From NCBI RefSeq assembly GCF_010728925.1, contig NZ_AP022608.1, positions 3,968,001-4,032,000 of the forward strand: a DNA stretch of 64,000 bases, given 5' to 3'. Made by a program: the position numbers and the translations under genes. The stretch comes from Mycolicibacterium gadium (lineage in GTDB: Bacteria; Actinomycetota; Actinomycetes; Mycobacteriales; Mycobacteriaceae). This document shows positions 42,982 to 51,813 of this stretch, piece after piece. The stretch's first letter is position 1; each line of letters begins with the position of its first letter. The notes beneath the pieces are model-generated. The model worked only from the letters and a program-made list of their open reading frames with translations. It ran no database searches and was not told the origin of the DNA.

Positions 42982-45261
42982 CTAGGGTCGGCGGAGGGTG
43001 ACGATCGTGACATCGTCGTCGGTTTCGGCCGTCGCCATTGCCGTTGCGATATCGGTTGCCGTCGAATCATCTGTGCGGCTGACTATTTCGGCGAGCCGTG
43101 CGATACCGTCATCGATCGGCTCGTTGCGCCGTTCGACGAGCCCGTCGGAGAACATCACCAATCCCTGCCCGGCTTCGATGCTGAACGCGCTGGGTTCGTA
43201 CGTCATGCCGACCGCGCCGATCGGCGGCGAAAGCAACACTGGCGCCGGATCGGCAACGCCGTCGCGCTGCGTCAGGAACGGAATCAGGTGGCCGGCGCAC
43301 GCGGCTTCGACATCCCCGGAATCCAGGTCGACTCGCGCGACGATCACGGTGACGAACGCGCGGGGCACCATGTGCACGCAAAACTCGTTGAGCAGGTTGA
43401 GCGCCTCGGCGGGTGCGGCACCGGTGAACAGATACGCGCGCAAGGTGTTTCGTACCTGCGCCATGGTCCCCGCCGCGGCCATTCCGTGACCTGCGACATC
43501 CCCGATCAGCACGAGCAAGCGGCCGTCGCGGAGTTCGAAGGCGTCGTACCAGTCCCCGCCGACGCGCCCTCCGACGGCGGGTTCGTAGTGCGCCGACAGC
43601 TGCCAGCCTTCGACCGTCGGGATCGACGTGGGCAACAGGCTGCGCTGCAGGGTTTCTGCGACGCGCAGTGCGCCCCGGGTCCGACGGTAGAGCGCTTCGA
43701 CGAGGTGTCTTCGCAGCGACTCGGCCGAGTCCACCTCGGTGGACTGCCACGGTTCGCAGCATCCGTTCACGGTTTCGCGCCAGCGGTCGAACGACTTGCG
43801 CGGGCTGAGACGAATGTCGTCACCTTCGCCCACTGCGATCGCTTTGTTGTGGGGATCGCCGCCCCAATCCACCGATCGCACGACCTCACCGCGGAACCAG
43901 ATGGCGTACTGCCCGTCGGGCAGGTTGATGGCCAGCGCGCCCGAGGTGACGTCGGAATCGACATCGAGATCCGGCAGCTCTCGGGAAAAGGAATCGCTGC
44001 TCGCGACGTTGTCGCCCGCGTCGAGTGCCCAGGCCGCCACGGCGGCCACGGCTTGCGGCGACGGCACCGATCCCAGCATCCGATACTCGCCTCCGATGTT
44101 GACGACGGCGCCGTCGGCAGGCACGAGATCGAGCAGGTTCGGCGCTCCGAGCAGCACCTCGGACAGCGATTCCCCGTCGTCCAGGGTGGCAGCCGTGAGC
44201 TTTCCCAGGACGGCCTGCGCGGCCAGACGCCGGTGCAACTGCTCGTCTTCGAATTGGTCGACTAGTCGCAGCGAGAGGGTGGCGCCGAGAAATTCAGCAG
44301 CGGCCCGAGTGCCGAACGGCGGTAGATGCGGACCGGCGTAGTGGTGGCAGGCGATCAGCCCCCACAACCGCCCGTGCCTCAGCAGTGAGATCGACATCGA
44401 CGCCCGCACACCCATGTTCTGCAGGTACTCGATGTGGATCGGCGAGACGCTACGCAGCGTCGCATGCGTCAGGTCGGTGGGAACGCCGCGTTCCGGATCG
44501 ACCGTCGGCACCAACGGTGCCGGGGTGTAGCCAACGTCGTCGATGAGCCGCAGCCAGTTCTTCTCGTAGAGTGCGCGCGCCTGTGCGGGAATGTCGGTGG
44601 ATGGGTAGTGCAGTCCGAGGAAGGAGTTCAGGTCGTCGAGTTTGGCTTCGGCGACGACCTCGCCGTTGTAGTCCTCGTCGTAGCGGTACACCATGACGCG
44701 GTCGAAGCCGGTGAGCTCGCGGACCGCGCGCGCGGTGGCGTCATAGAGCTCGGACAGGGTGGCGGCCCGGTTGAGCTCGTCGACCGAGCCGCGGACTGCC
44801 TGATAGGTGTTGGGGAACGCGAAAGGCCGTTCGCCGTAAGCGGTCTCGACTTCTACCAGCAGCACACCACCGGGCTCACGGCGCAAGATCACGTCGAACG
44901 CGAGTTGGTCACCGGCGACGTCGGCCACACACTCGATCGGGTTACGTTGCTGCAGATCGCCCGGGGCCGACACCGCCTGTTCGACCCGGGCGGCCTGGTC
45001 GGTACCGATCAGCGATGAGAGGTGCCGACCCAGGACGTCGTCCACGTCGCGACCGAGCAATTCCGCGACGTTGGCACTGACCTGGCATACCTCGAGGTCG
45101 GATTCGCGCACGATGGCCAGGACGCCGCGCGGCTGCACGCTGCCGGGGATGTGGATCGGTTCCCGCGCGCAATTGTCGAGATCGACGGGCGTGCCGACCG
45201 GCACGAAGGCATCAGGCGCAGCGCCGTTCGAATCAGCGACAGACAACGCGCGGGCTCCCAA
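42982..45261 (-). CDS. Bacteriophytochrome photosensor fused to SpoIIE-type PP2C phosphatase
   Basis: 759 residues. PAS (about 28-130): 'DLDNCAREPIHIPGSVQPRG' with Cys31 at the biliverdin-attachment position of bacteriophytochromes. GAF (about 150-325): 'LHYPSTDIPAQARALYEKN' (the PASDIP element), 'DDVGYTPAPLVPTVDP', and 'GRLWGLIACHHYAGPHLPP' with the chromophore-pocket His. PHY (about 335-510): 'YAIWFRGEVVRSVDWGGDP' and 'LSPRKSFDRWRETVNG'. PP2C (about 530-759): 'VGGDWYDAFEL', 'IGDVAGHGMAAAG', 'MFSDGLVERRNEP', 'DDDVTIVTLRR'. All key residues are present. It would couple red/far-red light to dephosphorylation of a STAS-type antagonist and thus sigma factor release. No heme oxygenase gene is in the window. 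Confidence 0.94.
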   Translation of the reverse strand: MGARALSVADSNGAAPDAFVPVGTPVDLDNCAREPIHIPGSVQPRGVLAIVRESDLEVCQVSANVAELLGRDVDDVLGRHLSSLIGTDQAARVEQAVSAPGDLQQRNPIECVADVAGDQLAFDVILRREPGGVLLVEVETAYGERPFAFPNTYQAVRGSVDELNRAATLSELYDATARAVRELTGFDRVMVYRYDEDYNGEVVAEAKLDDLNSFLGLHYPSTDIPAQARALYEKNWLRLIDDVGYTPAPLVPTVDPERGVPTDLTHATLRSVSPIHIEYLQNMGVRASMSISLLRHGRLWGLIACHHYAGPHLPPFGTRAAAEFLGATLSLRLVDQFEDEQLHRRLAAQAVLGKLTAATLDDGESLSEVLLGAPNLLDLVPADGAVVNIGGEYRMLGSVPSPQAVAAVAAWALDAGDNVASSDSFSRELPDLDVDSDVTSGALAINLPDGQYAIWFRGEVVRSVDWGGDPHNKAIAVGEGDDIRLSPRKSFDRWRETVNGCCEPWQSTEVDSAESLRRHLVEALYRRTRGALRVAETLQRSLLPTSIPTVEGWQLSAHYEPAVGGRVGGDWYDAFELRDGRLLVLIGDVAGHGMAAAGTMAQVRNTLRAYLFTGAAPAEALNLLNEFCVHMVPRAFVTVIVARVDLDSGDVEAACAGHLIPFLTQRDGVADPAPVLLSPPIGAVGMTYEPSAFSIEAGQGLVMFSDGLVERRNEPIDDGIARLAEIVSRTDDSTATDIATAMATAETDDDVTIVTLRRP

Positions 45262-45393
45262 ATGGTCGAATCGGACAGGCCCGCTGCTGGACCACCCAAG
45301 TATGCACTGCCCGCTTCTCGCGGCCGGAAAGTGTGGTGGTCCTCGCCCCCCGTGCGGCAGATCTGAGCTGCAAACGGAAAAGCCACAAAACTG

Positions 45394-48045
45394 TCACACG
45401 TCCTCGACCAGCACCCGGCTGTCACTTGGGGCCGAACCCATTTCGCCGAGGTAATGCGCGCGAAATGCGACCCGTCCGGACAAGCCATGACCTGTGTCGA
45501 CACCAAAATCGCCGCCCTGCAGTGTCGTGGCAAACACGACTTCTTCGGCGGGCGAATCCTCAGGACGGACGCTGACAAGCAGCGGGCCGTCGGACGCGCC
45601 CGCCACCGAACCGAACGCGAAGCTGCCACCCGGCTCGACGCCGAAGCGGGTGAACCGCGTGCGCTGCGCGACCGGCACGGTGATCGACGCGCCACCCAAT
45701 ACCGAACCTGAGCAGCGGTTCTCCAGCACGGCTGACAAGTCCAGCTGGTTCGGCGTGCGGAAGGCCTCCTCGATGCCGCCGAGCGACTCGACGTACTCCT
45801 CGACGGATTCATCGCCGACCATGAACTCGGTGAAGACTTTGACGTCGCGTCGGTTTCCGTGCCGGACATCGAGCCATCGGTGATCGACGAATGTCCTTGC
45901 GAACGGGCTGGTTTGGCGCGCCTTCACGTGCTGGCGCGTGCCGCGGGCATCACCCCACAGCGCAACCTGGGTGAACTCCCTGCTCGCCGGACTGGCCCAG
46001 ATGGAAATGAACCTTGAATAGTTGCTCTGAGCGACGTTGTTGGTCGGGTTGATCTCGACCTTGGAACTGTCGTCTGGATGAACGTAGGGCACGACCTCGG
46101 CCTTGATGCAGTAATGCTTGGTGCCGAACAACAAAGGCGCTGCTTCCGGGGTCCATTGCGTGTCGCCGACGAACTCCACGGTCGCCCCGGCAGCAACATC
46201 CTGTTGGTTGGCGGTGAGGAACGTGAACTCCGGGTTGGAGCTCAGGGTGAAGTCCGCCTCCCAAAACTCCACTCTGACTCGCTTGGCTGCAAAGTTGCCT
46301 TCGTTTCGGACCTTGGCGATCAGAGTGTTCGGGTGGCCGGCCCACGGCAGGTTGAACAGTTCGGGCGACGCCGTGTTGCGCTCGTTTCTCACCTCGATAT
46401 CGGGACTCTGCCAATGCATTGCAGCCGAGAACGGCGTCAACGCAGGATCTGGCTTGCGGTCGCCGAACTGGACGCGGACTTGGGCGGTGTCGTCGGTCAA
46501 GCTGATGACTGACACCTTGAGATCGACGGGGAATTGTGGCTTGACGGTGGTGGACTCGTCGTAGTCCTCGCCGGCCTTGTATGTCCCGCGGTCGTTGTCC
46601 TCGTCGTTGCGCATCCTCAACAACTGCGGGCGCTTGGCCGGCGACTCCGTCCAGTCGGTGCCGACGATCTGCGGCGTGTGGTTGCGGTCTGCGATGGTCC
46701 CTGGGGACTTGCCGCGTAGCTCCAGAAAGTAGCTGGTGGTATCCGACAGTTCGATCTCAATCGCGGTGAACTCTCGGGGGCGGGGACGCTGAGAGGCCAG
46801 GCACAGGTTGACGGTCTCGTCGGTGATGGCTCCGCCGGGGCGCGCCGCCACCTTCTTGACCATCCTCGATTCAAGCCAACCCAGCTTGCGACGTTCCGGC
46901 ACAGTCAGATTCGGGAACTTCTGCTCAATGGCCATCAGCGTCCATTCGGTCACATCGCGTGGTCGAAAGTCCGCGTCGGTGTCGTTGCCGGTGTACTGAT
47001 CGAAGAGCCCGATGTTGTGGCACAGTTCATGCGCTGCGGTGTACCTGATGCGGCCACCCTGGTCGGCTCCGGCGCTGGGCCAGTCGTCGGGCATCACGAT
47101 GGTCTCGATCAGCCGGTCTGGAGTGGTCGGATCACCGTCGACGTCGTAGCGGGAGTCGAGTGCCGCGCCGCCGGTCGCCCACGGCCAGATGGCCCGCCGC
47201 TTCTCCGGGTCCGGCCCGTCGAAGGCCCGGACCACGAAGATGATCGACTCCACCGTGTTGAGGTCGACCAGTGGTCCTTCGCCTTGCTCGGCGAGTTCCC
47301 TGTTGCGCCTTAATATTTCAGCCACTCCCGCGTCCGAGAACGGCAGGACCCCTCTCCACAGTTTCCTGTCGTGGTCCCAGACAGGGCCCACCTGATCCCA
47401 ACTCATCGTCAACCGCAGCGGCCCGACGACGCCCGCATTCTCGATGCGGAACTTCTGCCACGAGACTTCCTCGAGGTACGCCGCTGCGCTCTCGACTCGT
47501 CCGTCGACCGTCACCCCGTCGAACACCTGGTCGCGGTATCTCCTGAGAACCGCGTCGGCCTCCATCTGCAGCCAGGGGTCGACGTCGGTGGTCTCGAGCA
47601 AGACGATGGCCACCTTGCGCGTGCCCAGCACGTCGAACACCGGTGGTGCGTCTTCGGTGGTGCCGATGATCCGCACGGGCGGGCCGTCGACGTGGGTCCA
47701 GCCATAGTCCACCCGGAAGTTCGCCGACGCCACCTCGCCACCGGACCGCTTGTCAATCGCCCGCATGGTGAACTCGCCGGCAAGGCTCCCGGTATACAGC
47801 ACGACGTGCGGTTCGGCGGAATCGAACGTTCCGTCTCGGGAGTGGGATACGCCGCATCCGACGTCGGGTGGCTCGACCGAGAACAGCAGATCGTCGAATG
47901 CGGTCCCCCCAGCGGACATGGATGCGGGCATCCGCACCGGTATCCGTGCCCACGAGCGAAGGTAGATCGGGTCGCTAGGAGTTTCGAGCTGAACATGTTC
48001 CAACGCAGCCGTCACGGCCGCAGCGTATCCGGGGTTGGGTTGCAC
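45394..48045 (-). CDS. Large M6-like zinc metalloprotease with CARDB-like domain
   Basis: 883 residues, GTG start. The zinc site 'YTAAHELCHNIGLFDQY' is HExxHxxGxxD, the immune-inhibitor-A (M6)/metzincin-type pattern. The preceding part includes 'DVDGDPTTPDRLIETIVMP'. Downstream, 'VPERRKLGWLESRMV' fits the M6 region after the active site, and a CARDB-like beta domain ('HPNTLIAKVRNEGNFAAKRV') lies near 580-650. No signal peptide is seen at the N-terminus ('YAAAVTAALEHVQLETPSD'), which is odd for an M6 protease; either it acts in the cytoplasm, uses another secretion route, or the start is wrong. Confidence 0.78.
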   Translation of the reverse strand: MQPNPGYAAAVTAALEHVQLETPSDPIYLRSWARIPVRMPASMSAGGTAFDDLLFSVEPPDVGCGVSHSRDGTFDSAEPHVVLYTGSLAGEFTMRAIDKRSGGEVASANFRVDYGWTHVDGPPVRIIGTTEDAPPVFDVLGTRKVAIVLLETTDVDPWLQMEADAVLRRYRDQVFDGVTVDGRVESAAAYLEEVSWQKFRIENAGVVGPLRLTMSWDQVGPVWDHDRKLWRGVLPFSDAGVAEILRRNRELAEQGEGPLVDLNTVESIIFVVRAFDGPDPEKRRAIWPWATGGAALDSRYDVDGDPTTPDRLIETIVMPDDWPSAGADQGGRIRYTAAHELCHNIGLFDQYTGNDTDADFRPRDVTEWTLMAIEQKFPNLTVPERRKLGWLESRMVKKVAARPGGAITDETVNLCLASQRPRPREFTAIEIELSDTTSYFLELRGKSPGTIADRNHTPQIVGTDWTESPAKRPQLLRMRNDEDNDRGTYKAGEDYDESTTVKPQFPVDLKVSVISLTDDTAQVRVQFGDRKPDPALTPFSAAMHWQSPDIEVRNERNTASPELFNLPWAGHPNTLIAKVRNEGNFAAKRVRVEFWEADFTLSSNPEFTFLTANQQDVAAGATVEFVGDTQWTPEAAPLLFGTKHYCIKAEVVPYVHPDDSSKVEINPTNNVAQSNYSRFISIWASPASREFTQVALWGDARGTRQHVKARQTSPFARTFVDHRWLDVRHGNRRDVKVFTEFMVGDESVEEYVESLGGIEEAFRTPNQLDLSAVLENRCSGSVLGGASITVPVAQRTRFTRFGVEPGGSFAFGSVAGASDGPLLVSVRPEDSPAEEVVFATTLQGGDFGVDTGHGLSGRVAFRAHYLGEMGSAPSDSRVLVEDV

Positions 48046-48182
48046 CGCAGTTCATTCGCGGTCTCCCAGCGCTCCCGGCGAGCGCGTCATACGAGTAGTG
48101 GTTTTCCGGCGGCGCACGTACCGCCGGGCGAGGATTGCCGTCGCGGCTTTGGTTGCTCCACTGCGAGCTAACATCGTTCTGC

Positions 48183-48538
48183 ATGGGGAGGAACATCGGG
48201 GTAGCTCTGTCAGCCATTGCTGCGCTGGGAGCAGCGCTCGCCTTCGCCGCACCGGCCTCCGCTGACACGGAGGGGGCTACATCCGGGCGTTGGATTCGGC
48301 CGGGTTGATCGACCACGACGGTGACCCGTGCAACATGGTCGACGGGTTATGTCACGGCCAGTTCCCCGACAGTGCCGCAGCCGTGCAGACGGGGCGGTGG
48401 GTGTGTGACCAGGTTCAGTTTCAGGGAAGGTCGCGAACCTCGCTGGTGGATTGGCTGTCCCATGGCGAGGGGTTGATGCCGTCGTCGTACAGCGCGCCGA
48501 TCATCGTTGACGCCGCTACCGCGCATCTGTGCCCCTGA
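48183..48538 (+). pseudogene. DUF732-family secreted protein, frameshifted at a G5 tract
   Basis: The ATG at 48183 starts a good signal peptide ('GVALSAIAALGAALAFAAPA', cleavage after SADT region), but after the GGGGG tract at 48272-48276 the frame runs to a stop ('SGRWIRPG'). The other frame continues as a clear DUF732 domain: 'YIRALDSAGLIDHDGDPC', 'VDGLCHGQFPDSAAAVQTG', 'VCDQVQF', 'WLSHGEGLMPSSYSAPII', ending in 'AHLCP' at 48538. Adding one G, or removing two, would restore a full protein of about 118 residues. Either a real recent inactivation, tract-length variation, or a sequencing error. Confidence 0.85.
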
Positions 48539-48637
48539 GGCGATTGCTCAACGCCTCAGGCGAGACACGTACGGCCAGCTCTGCCTCTCGTATGTGTTCG
48601 CGTTCGACACGAGCTGCGACAACAGCCGGGAATCTTA

Positions 48638-48728
48638 TGGCGGTGGCGGAGGGATTTGAACCCTCGGACGGGGGTTACCCGTCACACGCTTTCGAGGCGT
48701 GCTCCTTAGGCCGCTCGGACACGCCACC
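48638..48728 (-). tRNA. tRNA-Ser(CGA)
   Basis: The minus strand from 48728 folds as a class II tRNA: acceptor GGTGGCG pairs with CGCCACC, anticodon loop CTCGAAA (anticodon CGA, complement of 48692-48694), a long variable arm, T-loop GGTTCAAATCC, discriminator G, and an encoded CCA (complement of 48638-48640). It reads UCG codons. It lies between the two frameshifted DUF732 genes. Confidence 0.95.
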
Positions 48729-48850
48729 GTGTGGCAGCTTACCGGGGCCTGCCGCGTCACTGAAATCGCGAGCTTTCGAGACCGAATCGACGCGTGGCGG
48801 CGACGCGTGGTCGGCGCCCAACCGGGTATGCACGCGCTAGAAAGGTGGAG

Positions 48851-49154
48851 ATGAAGACCGTTGCATTCGCAGCCGTGGCGATTTCCGGGGCAATCGCGTC
48901 GCTCGTGCACGCGCCGAGCGCGATCGCGCCCTGAGTCCGACTACTGCCAAAGCCTCGCCCGTGCGGGCTACCCGGGCGATTGCGCGACCTTGACCAGCCT
49001 CGCGAAGAATGTCTGCGCACAATACGATCGCGGCCTTGATCTGGACACCATCGTGGAGCGCCTGGACGCCACGACCAAGAACGAAGGTTTGTCGAACTAC
49101 ATCATGGCCGGCGCTCCGCTGTACTTCTGCCCGAAGTACGCCAGCAATAGCTGA
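48851..49154 (+). pseudogene. Small secreted DUF732-like protein, frameshifted after the signal peptide
   Basis: ATG at 48851 with GGTGGAG upstream. The signal peptide 'VAISGAIASLVHAPSAIA' is followed directly by Pro and a TGA at 48932-48934 region ('GCGCCCTGA'). Removing one C from the CCC triplet joins it to the mature frame 'PESDYCQSLARAGYPGDC', 'TLTSLAKNVCAQYDRGLDL', 'APLYFCPKYASNS', which ends at 49154 and shows the two-Cys DUF732-like pattern. It is the second secreted-protein gene in 700 bp with a one-base frame error at a homopolymer, which raises suspicion of consensus errors. Confidence 0.8.
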
Positions 49155-49155
49155 G

Positions 49156-49605
49156 TCACCGCTGACGGGCGAAGAAGGCCTCCAGCGGCGCCGCACACTC
49201 GACGGCCAGCACGCCGCCGCGAACGTCGGGCCGGTGCGTCAGCCGACGATCGCGCACCACGTCCCACAGCGAACCGACCGCCCCCGTCTTCGGCTCCCAC
49301 GCCCCGAACACCAGCCGCGCCACCCGCGCCATCACCAGCGCCCCCGCGCACATCGTGCACGGCTCGACGGTCACCGCCAGCGTCGTCCCCTCCAGCCGCC
49401 AGCCGTCGCCCACCACCGCCGCGGCAGCGCGTAGCGCCAGGATTTCCGCGTGCGCGGTGGGATCACCGGTTTCCTCGCGCGCATTGGCCGCCCGGGCAAG
49501 CTCCGTACCGTCGGCCGCGAAAACGACCGCACCGATCGGGACATCGCGGGGTCCGGCCGCAGTCGCCGCCTCCAGAGCCGCCCGGACGAGGTCCTCGTCA
49601 ATCAC
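49156..49605 (-). CDS. tadA: tRNA(adenine-34) deaminase
   Basis: 149 residues. Zinc deaminase motif HAE in 'DPTAHAEILALRAAAA' and PCxxC in 'VEPCTMCAGALVMARV', both complete. It makes inosine at the wobble position of tRNA-Arg(ACG). 'VPIGAVVFAADGTELARA' at the N-terminus is typical. In M. tuberculosis the gene stands in the same order beside the gene at 49654 and tyrA. It is convergent with the frameshifted secreted-protein gene: stop codons are adjacent. Confidence 0.95.
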   Translation of the reverse strand: MIDEDLVRAALEAATAAGPRDVPIGAVVFAADGTELARAANAREETGDPTAHAEILALRAAAAVVGDGWRLEGTTLAVTVEPCTMCAGALVMARVARLVFGAWEPKTGAVGSLWDVVRDRRLTHRPDVRGGVLAVECAAPLEAFFARQR

Positions 49606-49653
49606 CGGCTTCTGCCCGATGGCCGGCTCACCGGCTCCTGCCCGATGACCGGT

Positions 49654-50175
49654 TCACCGGCCCAAGCGCTCGAGCACCGCCGAGAGTTCGTCCGCGAAGC
49701 CCATCTCCCGCGCGATCCGCCCCAGTTGCTCGTCGGCGTATAGGTCGGACTCGTCGAGAATCACACCCAGAACGGCCTCGGGCAGACCAACGTCGGCGAG
49801 CAGCCCCAAATCGCCCTCCTCGAACGGCTCCTCGGGGTCAAGATCGTCCTCGCTGATGTCGTTGTCCAATTTCTCGAGGACCTCTGCGGCGATGTCGTAG
49901 TCCAGCGCGGCCGTCGCATCCGACAGCAGCAACCGCGTCCCCGCCGGCGCCGGCCGCACGATCACGAAGAATTCATCGTCGACGTCGATCAGCCCGAAAA
50001 CAGCCCCTGCGCTGCGGATTTCGCGGAGCTCGGTTTCCGCCGCCGACAAGCTGTTCAACGCCGCCGAACGCATTGCGGCGCAGCGCCACTTACCGTCCTC
50101 GCGGACCACAGCCACACCGAAGCCGTCCGGTTTATCGGCGGCCTGCTTCGGCGACGCGGCGCGCTGTGCTCCCAT
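49654..50175 (-). CDS. tRNA adenosine deaminase-associated protein
   Basis: 173 residues from the ATG at 50175; the frame is open further upstream to 50835 but that lies over tyrA. Acidic, soluble protein: 'GFGVAVVREDGKWRCAAM', 'LREIRSAGAVFGLIDVDDE', and an acidic run 'DNDISEDDLDPEEPFEEGD'. Actinobacteria encode this family next to tadA; its role is not established. It lies 49 bp upstream of tadA and is divergent from tyrA. Same order as in M. tuberculosis, as I recall. Confidence 0.88.
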   Translation of the reverse strand: MGAQRAASPKQAADKPDGFGVAVVREDGKWRCAAMRSAALNSLSAAETELREIRSAGAVFGLIDVDDEFFVIVRPAPAGTRLLLSDATAALDYDIAAEVLEKLDNDISEDDLDPEEPFEEGDLGLLADVGLPEAVLGVILDESDLYADEQLGRIAREMGFADELSAVLERLGR

Positions 50176-50268
50176 GGGGCCATACGCTAGTCCCCGACCA
50201 GGGACTTGACCAGGAACCGGCAGCCGGGCCGACGCCTGCGGCCACCGGAGGATGCCTAGGCTGACGGG

Positions 50269-51228
50269 GTGACTAAAACGCCGGTTTGCGTGGTTGGTCT
50301 CGGCCTGATCGGCGGATCCGTGATGCGTGCCGCCGCGGCCGCCGGGCGCGAGGTTTTCGGCTACAACCGCTCGATCGAGGCCGTCTCGGCCGCTACCGCC
50401 GACGGCTTCGACGCCACCGAGAACCTTGACGAGGCACTGACCCGCGCCGCCGACCGCAACGCCCTCGTCGTGCTCGCCGTGCCGGTGCCGGCACTGTCGC
50501 AGATGCTGAGCCGCATCCGCGATCTGGCGCCGGGTTGCCCCCTCACCGACGTCACGAGCGTCAAGTCGTGCGTCCTCGATGAGGTCCGCAACGTCGGTCT
50601 GCTCGACCGTTTCGTCGGCGGACATCCGATGACGGGCACCGCGCAGTCCGGTTGGGCCGCGGGCGATGCCATGCTGTTCGCCGGTGCGCCCTGGGTCGTC
50701 GGCGTCGACGATCACGTCGACCCCACCATCTGGGCCATGGTGACGAACCTGGCCCTGGATTGCGGCGCTGTCGTCGTGCCTGCCCGGTCCGACGAGCACG
50801 ACGCCGCCGCCGCGACGATCTCGCACCTGCCGCACCTGCTTGCCGAGGCGCTCGCGACGACGGCGGGCGAAGTGCCGCTGGCCTTCGCGCTGGCTGCAGG
50901 CTCCTTCCGCGACGGGACGCGGGTGGCGGCGACGGCGCCAGATCTCGTCCGGGCCATGTGCGAGGCCAATGCCGACCAGCTGCTGCCGGCCCTCGACCGG
51001 ACTCTCGACCTGCTCAACCAGGCCCGCGGCGTGCTAGCCGCGAAGAAACCCCTGACCGAACTCGTCGAGGCGGGTCACGCGGCGCGCGTGCGCTACGACA
51101 GCTTCGGCCGGCCCGAGATCGTCACCGTCGTCATCGGCGAGGACCGCTGGCGCGAGGAACTCGCCGCCGAGGGGCGCGCCGGCGGGGTGATCAGATCCGC
51201 TCTGCCAGGCCCGGATAGTCGAGGATGA
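50269..51228 (+). CDS. tyrA: Prephenate dehydrogenase
   Basis: 319 residues, GTG start. Rossmann motif '[18 protein letters not shown]', '[15 protein letters not shown]', and the substrate-site sequence '[18 protein letters not shown]' typical of TyrA. A helical dimer domain follows with '[20 protein letters not shown]' (catalytic His region). NAD(P)-dependent oxidative decarboxylation of prephenate to 4-hydroxyphenylpyruvate in tyrosine synthesis. Its 3' end overlaps the convergent DUF1089 gene by 38 bp. Confidence 0.93.
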   Translation: MTKTPVCVVGLGLIGGSVMRAAAAAGREVFGYNRSIEAVSAATADGFDATENLDEALTRAADRNALVVLAVPVPALSQMLSRIRDLAPGCPLTDVTSVKSCVLDEVRNVGLLDRFVGGHPMTGTAQSGWAAGDAMLFAGAPWVVGVDDHVDPTIWAMVTNLALDCGAVVVPARSDEHDAAAATISHLPHLLAEALATTAGEVPLAFALAAGSFRDGTRVAATAPDLVRAMCEANADQLLPALDRTLDLLNQARGVLAAKKPLTELVEAGHAARVRYDSFGRPEIVTVVIGEDRWREELAAEGRAGGVIRSALPGPDSRG

Positions 51229-51790
51229 ACCCGGTTGAGTCGACGGTGACCGTGGTCTCGGCGACCGGCGAGTGCAGCTTGATGCCGTCTTCTGCCGCGC
51301 TGCTGTAGCTGATGGTCGCGGCCTCGACCGACAATTCCGGCAGCCGCACGTACACGACCGGCAATGCGACCGACTCGCTGCGTTCGTACAGCCCCGTGCG
51401 CCGGATGGGCAGCGCGTTGAAGAACGGGCTGAAGATCAGGTCGACGTCCAGCGCACCGTCGTACGAGGACCGGTTCGTCTCACCGGTGTGATGCTGGACG
51501 AGCCACATGTTCTCCTCGTCCCGCGCGATGGACAGCTGCCGCTCTCGCTCGGCGAGGGTGACGGTCATTGAGAGCCGCTTCGTGGCGCCCATTTCATCGG
51601 TCACCAAGTCATAGGAGGCGGAGAACGCCGGGTGCGAGCCGGTGGCGGCGGCGACGATCCGGCCGTACGCCTTGATGCGGTTCCCGGCGAGCTGCACACG
51701 GACCGACTCCATCCGCGGAACGTCGTGCGCCCGCCAGGTCAGAATTGTCGGCCAAGCCCCTTGCTGCTCCGAGCGGACTGCATCACTCAC
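51191..51790 (-). CDS. Putative glycolipid-binding protein (DUF1089)
   Basis: 199 residues. '[19 protein letters not shown]', '[19 protein letters not shown]', '[18 protein letters not shown]', '[20 protein letters not shown]' match the DUF1089 beta-barrel family, called glycolipid-binding on structural grounds. No signal peptide. Located between tyrA and the proZWVX operon, as in M. tuberculosis. Its 3' end overlaps tyrA by 38 bp in antisense. Confidence 0.85.
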   Translation of the reverse strand: MSDAVRSEQQGAWPTILTWRAHDVPRMESVRVQLAGNRIKAYGRIVAAATGSHPAFSASYDLVTDEMGATKRLSMTVTLAERERQLSIARDEENMWLVQHHTGETNRSSYDGALDVDLIFSPFFNALPIRRTGLYERSESVALPVVYVRLPELSVEAATISYSSAAEDGIKLHSPVAETTVTVDSTGFILDYPGLAERI

Positions 51791-51813
51791 TCATCTACCG
51801 TAATTGACGGCAC

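Noticed and set aside
48183..48538. Programmed ribosomal frameshifting in the DUF732 gene
   Set aside because: The tract is a short G5 with no slippery heptamer and no downstream structure I can see; mutation or sequencing error is simpler.
50176..50835. Upstream extension of the tadA-associated gene to 393 codons
   Set aside because: It runs antisense through tyrA, which has clear family motifs; the ATG at 50175 suits the family length.
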